Positions 11,073 through 21,179 of a stretch of 64,000 nt of DNA are shown piece after piece; positions within the stretch are counted from its first letter, which is position 1; each line of letters begins with the position of its first letter. The stretch covers positions 33,637,438 through 33,701,437 of the forward strand of contig CM072159.1 in the NCBI GenBank assembly GCA_036850595.1, given 5' to 3'. The notes beneath the pieces were generated by a model. The model was not told the origin of the DNA, searched no databases, and saw only the letters and a list, made by a program, of their open reading frames with translations. The translations under genes and the position numbers were made by a program. Source of the stretch: Rhyacichthys aspro. Its lineage: Eukaryota; Chordata; Actinopteri; Gobiiformes; Rhyacichthyidae.

Positions 11073-11359
11073 CTCCAAAACCAGAGCCAGTTCTGGTTTA
11101 GACCTGATCCAAGTCAAGGTTTTACAAGTCTGGTCCTGGTCTAATTCCGGTCTGTTCCGGTCTGCTTCTCTCATATAATCCTCAGATTTGATTTGATGCA
11201 AAGCTGCTCTGATTCTTTGCATTTGAGTTTTGTTTATGAGGCTCCGGCTCAAAACCAGGTCGGGGACATTCTCTGGACTTGAACAGGACTAAACCATGCT
11301 TTTGTTATGTCTAGGTTAGATTAATATTTTTATTTAAAGGTACTCTGTGTAAGTTTTCT

Positions 11360-11374
11360 CCAGTAGGGGGCGCA
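11360..11374 (+). promoter_or_regulatory. CTCF-like core motif 1, unit A
   Basis: CCAGTAGGGGGCGCA matches the vertebrate CTCF core (CCASYAGRKGGCRS). It lies in the spacer between the lectin and the terminal ZP exons, 131 bp from a second match in the same orientation. Binding is not shown, and such motifs also occur inside SINEs. Confidence 0.45.
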
Positions 11375-11490
11375 CATTCCTCCGTTGTTTGTTTTCGAGA
11401 AGAAACGATCCAAACCCTCGAGTTTGGAAGAAAATAGTGGAATTATAGGAAATACAGGAATTATATCTCATTTATGTTGGAGGTTTGTGT

Positions 11491-11505
11491 CCAGCAGAGG
11501 GCGCT
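11491..11505 (+). promoter_or_regulatory. CTCF-like core motif 2, unit A
   Basis: CCAGCAGAGGGCGCT fits the CTCF core at every defined position. It has the same orientation as the motif at 11360 and is repeated in unit B at 28350. Confidence 0.5.
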
Positions 11506-11519
11506 GTGTCAGTGAGCCA

Positions 11520-13080
11520 GGCCTGATTCTATTGATCTCATTAAATCATCAGGATTTATCAGGTTTATTTAATGGAGACCAGTTTGTTTCATGAATTCTG
11601 TCCGAAACAGCAGTAAACCTCACTGAGATCATCCTGCTTCATTAAACATTAATAATAATCAATCATTAGCTTCATTTACAGCTAAATCCTACAGTTCGGA
11701 GCTAAAGCCTCGTCTGACTCTTCATCAAACATTAAAGTAAACGCAACAGTAGTTTTTATATTTAATGATGATGATGATTCATATTTTTGTGTTAAAGCAA
11801 ACAGAAGGATCATGTTTCAGGTCTGAGTCCTGACTTTGACCAGACTTCATTTGAATTGGATTTGAATCTGTGTCATTTAAACAAATCATTTCACTGAAAA
11901 AGTGAAAAACAGGTTTAATCTGAGCCAAACTAAAGGCTTTTATTCAGGTTTATTCAGGTTTAGATATAAAAACTAAAGTAAACTATAAAGTCTGTTTATT
12001 TTTATTATTTGACAAAACAGTTCCTTGTCTCAGTTTTGAAAAGGATCTGAGCAGGTTCTGGTCAAACATTCAAACAAAGTTCTTCATCTTTTTTATAAAG
12101 ACGAAAAACGTTTTATTTTTAGAGTGATTTATTTCGTAACAAGGAGTCCTGACATGTTCCTGGCAGGTTCAGTCGGGTCTAAACCCGGTCTAGCTCTGAC
12201 CTGTCGAGGCCCCGGCAGGTTCAGTCGGGTCTAAACCCGGTCTAGCTCTGACCTGTCGAGGCCCCGGCAGGTTCAGTCGGGTCTAAACCCGGTCTAGCTC
12301 TGACCTGTCGAGGCCCCGATCTGTCGTTGATCGATGGATTATTACAATAAAGAAATGAGTCCATGCTTTATTTATTTTTTATTATGTTTAAATCAAACAG
12401 ATGGATTACAGAGATTTTATTTTGATTTTTACTGAAATATTGATAATGATTTGAAAAACACACCTTTAAACACACCTTTAAAAAGACACCTTTAAAAACA
12501 CCCCTTTAAAGCCAAATCTAAAAAGCTAACGATAAATAAAATAGCCTGGTCTTAACTTGGTGTGACTCTAAATCAAAAAGAGCTAAAACTGTCCCTGAAG
12601 CGTGTTATCAGCTCAATGTTGACTCATGAAACAGTGACGTGTCGAAAGTGAACTTGGTCTGGACTGAAACTGTTCCATAGTTTAATAAACACGACTGAGC
12701 TCACGTTTGAGAAACAGAAAAGCACTTAAACTTAACTAAAATATGCTCAAAATTAGCTGCTGAACTAAAACAGAATCCAGGCTTGATTTGGTCCGAGGTG
12801 TTTGTGAAGATCTGGAGCAGAAAACAACCTGTGAACACAGTAAAGTTGGACCATATATGACTTATATTTATATTATTACAAGGACACTTCTGGTCCAACT
12901 CAGATTAAACCAGAAAGAGCCTTTAATTTGAAAATGCACCTCTTTTACATTTTAAAGGTGTGTTGTTGCTGAGCTCAAAGGCTGTAACGTTATAAATGTT
13001 TCTAATCATGAGCGGGTCTCGTATATAAAGCTTTTATATTTTCAGTCTGTTGTCCATGTGTTGTACAGTTACTCACCGAG
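11520..13080. other. Intergenic spacer, no gene seen
   Basis: AT-rich single-copy-like sequence apart from a threefold 52-bp repeat at 12162-12317. No exon with a recognisable product was found. It probably contains the 3' UTR and polyadenylation site of ZP gene copy 2, whose stop codon is at 13100; a GTGAGT donor just after the stop, near 13078, suggests a 3'-UTR intron. Confidence 0.55.
12162..12317. repeat. Three perfect 52-bp direct repeats
   Basis: Each unit starts ggcaggttcagtcgggtcta and ends gacctgtcgaggcccc. Three copies stand back to back. The number and sequence are the same in unit B (29028-29183), in contrast to the other arrays, which differ in length between units. Confidence 0.92.
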
Positions 13081-13099
13081 CCCAGGTGAAGGTGATGAT

Positions 13100-16000
13100 C
13101 TACACTGCACAGATCTGTGAATGACAGACAGAGGCGTCACTTCTGAGAGTAATAAACACGTGGAAGTGTCTCAGAGACGTACCGGGGAACAGCTGGAACC
13201 CACGAGGCACAGCTGGACCTGGCAGTGAAGGTACAGACTGTCACTGGAGGCTCCCACGAACTCAAACACGTTGAAGACAAAGACGGAGGTGAGTGTGTCT
13301 CCACTGGACACAATCCTCACACTGGCATCACCCTCACAGCTGCAAACACAGGACACACACTGCTTAAATATTTACCCTTATAGCTGCTCTTCAACACTTT
13401 GATTCAACAATTGACTTTATTTGTTCAGCATTTGAGTTTTCAACAGCAAAAAGGGAATGTAACGTGTCAGTAACAGAAGTATTGTGTTTGTATATGTTTC
13501 TCACATGTCAGTAACAGAAGTATTGTGTGTTTGTGTATGTTTCTCTCGTGTCAGTAACAGAAGTATTGTGTGTTTGTGTATGTTTCTCACGTGTCAGTAA
13601 CAGAAGTATTGTGTGTTTGTGTATGTTTCTCACGTGTCAGTAACAGAAGTATTGTGTGTTTGTGTATGTTTCTCACGTGTCAGTAACAGAAGTATTGTGT
13701 TTGTGTATGTTTCTCACGTGTCAGTAACAGAAGTATTGTGTTTGTGTATGTTTCTCACGTGTCAGTAACAGAAGTATTGTGTGTATGTTTCTCACATGTC
13801 AGTAACAGAAGTATTGTGTGTTTGTGTATGTTTCTCACGTGTCAGTAACTGAAGTATTGTGTGTTTGTATATGTTTCTCACGTGTCAGTAACTGAAGTAT
13901 TGTGTGTTTGTATATGTTTCTCACATGTCAGTAACAGTAGTATTGTGTGTTTGTGCATGTTTCTCACGTGTCAGTAACAGAAGTATTGTGTTTGTATATG
14001 TTTCTCACGTGTCAGTAACAGAAGTATTGTGTTTGTGTATGTTTCTCACGTGTCAGTAACAGTAGTATTGTGTGTTTGTGTATGTTTCTCACGTGTCAGT
14101 AACTGAAGTATTGTGTTTGTGTATGTTTCTCACGTGTCAGTAACAGAAGTATTGTGTTTGTGTATGTTTCTCACAAGTCAGTAACAGAAGTATTGTGTGT
14201 TTGTGTATGTTTCTCACGTGTCAGTAACAGAAGTATTGTGTTTGTGTATGTTTCTCACATGTCAGTAACAGAAGTATTGTGTGTTTGTGCATGTTTCTCT
14301 CGTGTCAGTAACAGAAGTATTGTGTGTTTGTGTATGTTTCTCACGTGTCAGTAACAGAAGTATTGTGTGTTTGTGCATGTTTCTCACGTGTCAGTAACAG
14401 AAGTATTGTGTGTTTGTGTATGTTTCTCATGTGTCAGTAACAGAAGTATTGTGTTTGTATATGTTTCTCATGTGTCAGTAACAGAAGTATTGTGTTTGTG
14501 TATGTTTCTCACATGTCAGTAACTGAAGTATTGTGTGTTTGTGTCTCACGTGTCAGTAACAGAAGTATTGTGTGTTTGTTTCTCACATGTCAGTAACAGT
14601 AGTATTGTGTGTTTGTTTCTCACGTGTCAGTAACAGAAGTATTGTGTTTGTATATGTTTCTCATGTGTCAGTAACAGAAGTATTGTGTTTGTGTATGTTT
14701 CTCACGTGTCAGTAACAGAAGTATTGTGTGTTTGTGTATGTTTCTCACGTGTCAGTAACAGAAGTATTGTGTTTGTATATGTTTCTCACGTGTCAGTAAC
14801 AGAAGTATTGTGTTTGTGTATGTTTCTCACGTGTCAGTAACAGTAGTATTGTGTGTTTGTGTATGTTTCTCACGTGTCAGTAACAGAAGTATTGTGTGTT
14901 TGTGTATGTTTCTCACGTGTCAGTAACAGAAGTATTGTGTGTTTGTGTATGTTTCTCACGTGTCAGTAACAGAAGTATTGTGTTTGTGTATGTTTCTCAC
15001 GTGTCAGTAACAGAAGTATTGTGTGTTTGTGTATGTTTCTCACGTGTCAGTAACAGAAGTATTGTGTGTTTGTGTATGTTTCTCACGTGTCAGTAACAGA
15101 AGTATTGTGTGTTTGTGTATGTTTCTCACATGTCAGTAACAGTAGTATTGTGTGTTTGTGTATGTTTCTCACGTGTCAGTAACAGAAGTATTGTGTGTTT
15201 GTGTATGTTTCTCACGTGTCAGTAACAGAAGTATTGTGTTTGTGTATGTTTCTCACGTGTCAGTAACAGAAGTATTGTGTGTTTGTGTATGTTTCTCATG
15301 TGTCAGTAACAGAAGTATTGTGTTTGTATATGTTTCTCATGTGTCAGTAACAGAAGTATTGTGTTTGTGTATGTTTCTCACGTGTCAGTAACTGAAGTAT
15401 TGTGTGTTTGTGTATGTTTCTCACGTGTCAGTAACAGAAGTATTGTGTGTTTGTTTCTCACATGTCAGTAACAGTAGTATTGTGTGTTTGTTTCTCACAT
15501 GTCAGTAACAGAAGTATTGTGTGTTTGTGTATGTTTCTCACGTGTCAGTAACAGAAGTATTGTGTTTGTATATGTTTCTCACGTGTCAGTAACAGAAGTA
15601 TTGTGTTTGTGTATGTTTCTCACGTGTCAGTAACAGTAGTATTGTGTGTTTGTGTATGTTTCTCACGTGTCAGTAACAGAAGTATTGTGTGTTTGTGTAT
15701 GTTTCTCACGTGTCAGTAACAGAAGTATTGTGTGTTTGTGTATGTTTCTCACGTGTCAGTAACAGAAGTATTGTGTTTGTGTATGTTTCTCACGTGTCAG
15801 TAACAGTAGTATTGTGTGTTTGTGTATGTTTCTCACGTGTCAGTAACAGAAGTATTGTGTGTTTGTGTATGTTTCTCACGTGTCAGTAACAGAAGTATTG
15901 TGTGTTTGTGTATGTTTCTCACATGTCAGTAACAGTAGTATTGTGTGTTTGTGTATGTTTCTCACGTGTCAGTAACAGAAGTATTGTGTGTTTGTGTATG

Positions 16001-19000
16001 TTTCTCACGTGTCAGTAACAGAAGTATTGTGTTTGTGTATGTTTCTCACGTGTCAGTAACAGAAGTATTGTGTTTGTGTATGTTTCTCATGTGTCAGTAA
16101 CTGAAGTATTGTGTGTTTGTGTATGTTTCTCACGTGTCAGTAACAGAAGTATTGTGTGTTTGTGTATGTTTCTCACGTGTCAGTAACAGAAGTATTGTGT
16201 GTTTGTGTATGTTTCTCATGTGTCAGTAACTGAAGTATTGTGTGTTTGTGCATGTTTCTCACATGTCAGTAACAGAAGTATTGTGTTTGTATATGTTTCT
16301 CACCCGTCAGTAACAGAAGTATTGTGTTTGTGTATGTTTCTCACGTGTCAGCAACAGAAGTATTGTGTTTGTGTATGTTTCTCATGTGTCAGTAACAGAA
16401 GTATTGTGTTTGTGTATGTTTCTCACGTGTCAGTAACAGAAGTATTGTGTTTGTGTATGTTTCTCACGTGTCAGTAACAGAAGTATTGTGTTTGTGTATG
16501 TTTCTCACGTGTCAGTAACAGAAGTATTGTGTTTGTATATGTTTCTCACGTGTCAGTAACAGAAGTATTGTGTTTGTGTATGTTTCTCACGTGTCAGTAA
16601 CAGAAGTATTGTGTTTGTATATGTTTCTCACCCGTCAGTAACAGAAGTATTGTGTTTGTATATGTTTCTCACCTGTCAGTGATCAGGTCGTATCTGTCCG
16701 AGGCCTCAGGGTCTGATTCTTTCGTCCCCCAGCAGTCATCGATCAGCAGAGCCAGGCCAGCTTCTTCCATGTCCTGAGCCTCCAGCTTCACCCAGATCTT
16801 CTGATCCAGGAACAGTTTAGTCGATGAATCCACAGGCTTCGTCAGGGCCTCGTCAGAGAAGGGCGTTATTACAACGTTAAAGGTGAACTGTCCCGTCGTA
16901 TAGACCAGCGACACAGAGCTGCACCACAAACACAGCTAGTTTAGTTTGGTTTAGTTTAGAGTCACCTTCACAAACCTGTTCATAAAGGTTCAGTTCTGGT
17001 TATTGGTATTATTTATAGTGTCCTGTTGAGCTCGTAGTAAACCATTAATGACCATCTTATCATGACACACTGGAGTTAAATTCCTTTTGAACAAAGCAAG
17101 ATATGGTCACAGCATTATTCAAATAATTAATAAAATGGGAGTCCATCCCAAGAGCCCAAAGTGAGCCCACGTGACACATCCATGTAATACTATTTTCTGA
17201 GTAAATCCAGTTGAATTTTTAGCATTTTTCATTTATTACATTTATATGAGTTACAGTAGTGGGTAATAGTACTGTATAAATGGAGTATATTGGGTAATAG
17301 TGCTGTATAAATGGAGTATAGTGGGTAATAGTGCTGTATAAATGGAGTATAGTGGGTAATAGTACTGTATAAATGGAGTATATTGGGTAATAGTGCTGTA
17401 TAAATGGAGTATAGTGGGTAATAGTGCTGTATAAATGGAGTATATTGGGTAATAGTGCTGTATAAATGGAGTATAGTGGGTAATAGTACTGTATAAATGG
17501 AGTATATTGGGTAATAGTGCTGTATAAATGGAGTATATTGGGTAATAGTGCTGTATAAATGGAGTATAGTGGGTAATACTGCTGTATAAATGGAGTATAG
17601 TGGGTAATAGTGCTGTATAAATGGAGTAGTGGGTAATAGGACTGTGTAAATGGAGTTGTGGGTAATTGTACTGTATAAATGGAGTATAGTGGGTAATAGT
17701 GCTGTATAAATGGAGTATAGTGGGTAATAGTACTGTATAAATGGAGTATAGTGGGTAATAGTGGTGTATAAATGGAGTAGTGGGTAATAGGACTGTGTAA
17801 ATGGAGTAGTGGGTAATTGTACTGTATAAATGGAGTATAGTGAGCAATAGTACTGTGTAAATGGAGTATAGTGGGTAATAATACTGTATAAATGGAGTAT
17901 AGTGGGTAATAGTGCTCTATAAATAGAGTATAGTGGGTAATAGTGCTGTATAAATGGAGTATAGTGGGTAATAGTGCTGTATGTATGGAGTATAGTGGGT
18001 AATAGTGGTGTATAAATGGAGTAGTGGGTAATAGGACTGTGTAAATGGAGTAGTGGGTAATTGTACTGTATAAATGGAGTATAGTGGGCAATAGCACTGT
18101 GTAAATGGAGTATAGTGGGTAATAATACTGTATAAATGGAGTATAGTGGGTAATAGTGCTCTATAAATGGAGTATAGTGGGTAATAGTGCTGTATGTATG
18201 GAGTATAGTGGGTAATAGTGCTGTATGAATGGAGTATAGTGGGTAATAGTGTTGTATAAATGGAGTATAGTGGGTAATAGTACTGTGTAAATGGAGTATA
18301 GTGGGTAATAGTGCTCTATAAATGGAGTATAGTGGGTAATAGTGTTGTGTAAATGGAGTATAGTGGGTAATAGTACTGTATAAATGGAGTATAGTGGGTA
18401 ATAGAATAGTGCTATATAAATGGAGTATAGTGGGTAATAGTGCTGTGTAAATGGAGTATAGTGGGTAATAGTACTGTATAAATGGAGTATAGTGGGTAAT
18501 AGTGCTGTGTAAATGGAGTATAGTGGGTAATAGTACTGTATAAATGGAGTATAGTGGGTAATAGTGCTGTGTAAATGGAGTATAGTGGGTAATAGTACTG
18601 TATAAATGGAGTATAGTGGGTAATAGTGCTGTGTAAATGGAGTATAGTGGGTAATAGTACTGTGTAAATGGAGTATAGTGGGTAATAGTACTGTATAAAT
18701 GGAGTATAGTGGGTAATAGTACTGTGTAAATGGAGTATAGTGGGTAATAGTACTGTGTAAATGGAGTATAGTGGGTAATAGTACTGTATAAATGGAGTAT
18801 AGTGGGTAATAGTGCTGTGTAAATGGAGTATAGTGGGTAATAGTACTGTATAAATGGAGTATAGTGGGTAATAGTGCTGTGTAAATGGAGTATAGTGGGT
18901 AATAGTACTGTATAAATGGAGTATAGTGGGTAATAGTACTGTGTAAATGGAGTATAGTGGGTAATAGTACTGTGTAAATGGAGTAGTACCCGTGAGCGAT

Positions 19001-20481
19001 GCTGAAGGAGGCGGTGCTGGGCGCTGGTTGACTGTAGGCGCAGGAGAACTCGACCGACACAGCGTTTTCAAACGTAATGGTGGAGCTCTGTGAATTCTGG
19101 ATGGTGTTGGTGTAGATGATCTGGTTGCCCTTTTCCTACAAAAACACATAAACTGTGTCCAAAATCACTTCATCTCTTTAGATATTGTGCTTCATCAACA
19201 ACTAAACTGCAATTTTGGTCTTTTAGATAAAATGTCTAAAATCTAACCAGGAAAGTCCCACTGAGAAGACAGATCTCTTTGACAGAGAAGTCCTGGCCCC
19301 GTGGGGACCTACATGTGTTTAGTGGGAAACTGGAGCATTTGGGAATCGAACCCAGGACCTTCTTGGTGTGAGGCATGAGTGGTCATCACAACCATTAAAA
19401 CAAAACCTGTGCTGGTTGAACTGACAAACAATCCTCTCAGACCTTTCTAATGGTGCAGGAGTCAGACTTCTCTGTGTTTCTGCTCAGTGTCTCTTTATTG
19501 AACCCATCCAGCAGAGGGGGGTACACTGTTGGTTCTATTTTTTTCCATGTGTCCGTATTAAAAACCAGCAGCAGCTTGTTTAGTTAAAGCCTAAATGTAA
19601 TTAAAAGAAGTGAACAACAGACCCACCTGGATTTCACCGCCGCAGAGTTTGGAGCCACCGAACTCGAAGGTTATGGTTTTATCTGTTTCACTGATGGTCC
19701 CTGAGCAGGAGGCGTCGTTCAGGTGGAGGTGGGTGTAGTTGATGCTTTTTTCCTCCAGGAAGCATGTGTAGAGCGAGCTGGAGGCAGTTCCAGCCTGACA
19801 TGAAGGTGGAGGTCCTGAACATCCAGAGACACATACAGACGTTAGACCAATCTGCTCTCGTCATGTTGCTGCTTCAAGAACCTGGAATCGTTCTCAAAAG
19901 ATAAACATATTTTGTGAGTTTTAGTGAAAATATACCGTAAAGGTTTGCCTGTCGCAGCTCGTGCACAGCCCTGTCCTGGCAGTAGCAGGCCGGCACATTA
20001 TTACTGGTGACAGCACAGAACTCCTCAGAACCACAGGCATGGTCCAGACAAACAGACAGAGCTGGAAACAGACGCAGAGTTACAAACCTGTTCATCAGAA
20101 AGACTCTCCATAGGCTCCTCTGAATGTCTTACGGCAGGAGAAGTGGTCCCTCCAGTTTCCCCGGATCCTGCAGGTTCTGGCGTAAGCGTCCAGAAAGTAA
20201 CAGCGCAGTCCGTCCACATCGGGATAACGACACAACAAACCGTCAGCACAGACATCAGAGTAGGCTCCTGGATGGACGTCACAGCCGAAAGTATCCGACA
20301 TCAGCCTCAGTTTGTCTTCACAGCTGCAAGAAACAAGGGCATCAGCTGGAAGTTCTTCTCACATTAGTCGTATAATTTAAAACTTTAAATTCATATGTTA
20401 ATGTCTGGCTTTGCTCACCTTGTAGTTACAGCGGGACAGTCAATACCATCACCATCAGTGTCTGACACCACAGTGTCACAG
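13100..20481 (-). CDS. ZP-domain glycoprotein (uromodulin/GP2-like), 5'-truncated copy 2
   Basis: Eight exons on the minus strand: 20481-20419, 20323-20133, 20061-19936, 19814-19627, 19135-18990, 16918-16673, 13339-13183 and 13114-13100 (stop TAG). They join in phase through C8-like, EGF/TIL-like and ZP parts. The protein ends CSPICAV-stop, directly after the last ZP cysteines, without a cleavage site, hydrophobic tail or GPI signal. The eight 5' exons of the complete gene are missing; sequence right of 20576 is the 12-bp array and the divergent ZP paralogue. The first exon needs two bases from an upstream exon, and the first in-frame ATG lies inside the C8-like region, so no secretion signal is seen. 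Exon 16918-16673 has a diverged 17-bp patch (VDSSTKLFLDQ) where the other copies read VSSSSEVFLDQ. Introns 5 and 6 of this copy are almost entirely minisatellite. No premature stop or frameshift was found. Confidence 0.75.
13459..16672. repeat. 3.2-kb 41/43-bp E-box minisatellite
   Basis: About 75 units fill the intron between ZP exons 16918-16673 and 13339-13183. The right-hand end abuts the splice donor at 16672. The minus-strand unit reads TTACTGACACGTGAGAAACA, resembling the donor region CACTGACAGGTGAGAAACAT. A higher-order period of 793 bp is visible (for example 14896 to 15689, and 15127 to 15920). Confidence 0.92.
16840..17262. other. Intron sequence beside the ZP exon, no further gene
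   Basis: The part right of the exon start at 16918 is ordinary intron sequence leading to the 31-bp array. It is nearly identical to 845-1192 and 32628-32966. No separate feature is seen. Confidence 0.5.
17262..18985. repeat. 31-bp minisatellite, expanded copy
   Basis: Same family as 1193-1898 and 32967-33683, but about 1.7 kb long instead of 0.7 kb. It includes partial units lacking tata and small inversions of spacing. It begins within a few bases of the donor at 18989 of the preceding ZP exon. Confidence 0.9.
19235..19395 (-). mobile_element. Degenerate tRNA-derived SINE fragment (copy in unit A)
   Basis: Duplicate of the fragment at 2150-2310, with the same B-box-like GGTTCGATTCC on the minus strand. 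It was carried along by the segmental duplication and is not an independent insertion. Confidence 0.5.
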
Positions 20482-20576
20482 CTAGAGGGCGACAAAAACA
20501 AACATCCTCAGACCAAAAAGACCCCAGAAGGTGAGGAGATTAAAAAACATACTTCAGGCTAAAGTCATGTTTGGTA

Positions 20577-21097
20577 ATATTAATTAATATCGATATTAGA
20601 CTCGAAATTAGACTCGATATTAGACTCGATATTAGACTCGATATAATACTCAATATTAGACTCGATATTAGACTCGATATAAGACTCGATATAAGACTCG
20701 ATATTAGACTCGATATAATACTCGATATTAGACTCGATATTAGACTCGATATTACACTCGATATTAGACTCGATATTAGACTCGATATAATAATCAATAT
20801 AAGACTCGATATTAGACTCGATATAATACTCGATATAAGACTCAATATTAGACTCAATATTAGACTCGATATAATACTCGATATAAGACTCGATATTAGA
20901 CTCGATATTAAACTCGATATTAGACTCGATATAAGACTCGATATTAGACTCAATATTAGACTCGATATAATACTCGATATAAGACTCGATATTAGACTCG
21001 ATATTAAACTCGATATTAGACTCGATATTACACTCGATATTAGACTCGATATTAGACTCGATATAATACTCAATATTAGACTCGATATTAGACTGAC
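20577..21097. repeat. 12-bp minisatellite (tagactcgatat), unit B
   Basis: Counterpart of 3490-4064 with slightly fewer units and a different order of variant units. It separates the minus-strand ZP copy (20481) from the plus-strand copy (21180). Confidence 0.9.
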
Positions 21098-21179
21098 AGA
21101 GGAGTAAAGTCAGAAGAGTGTAAATGTGATTGTGTGTAAATGTTCAGTAACATTTAGAGCCTCTGTGTGTGATGTTCAG

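Larger units (their letters stand above)
3492..20576. repeat. Segmental duplication unit A (about 17.1 kb)
   Basis: The sequence 3492-20576 and the following 20577-35277 carry the same elements in the same order: a 12-bp array, a plus-strand ZP fragment, a lectin gene, a leader-like exon, a spacer with CTCF-like motifs, the terminal ZP exons, an E-box array and the remaining ZP exons. Long stretches, including introns, are identical or differ by single bases. The boundary is visible after gtcatgtttggtaa: units A and B continue into the 12-bp array, while copy 3 at 35278 continues into single-copy ZP-gene sequence. Confidence 0.9.

Noticed and set aside
13459..16672. CRISPR-like appearance of regular repeats
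   Set aside because: Units are directly adjacent with no unique spacers, and the gene content is vertebrate.
17219..19149. Open frames of 200-300 codons rich in Tyr, Thr and Leu (YYPLYSIYT)
   Set aside because: These are 31-bp repeat units read in three frames. The coding part is only the ZP exon at the start of one of them.
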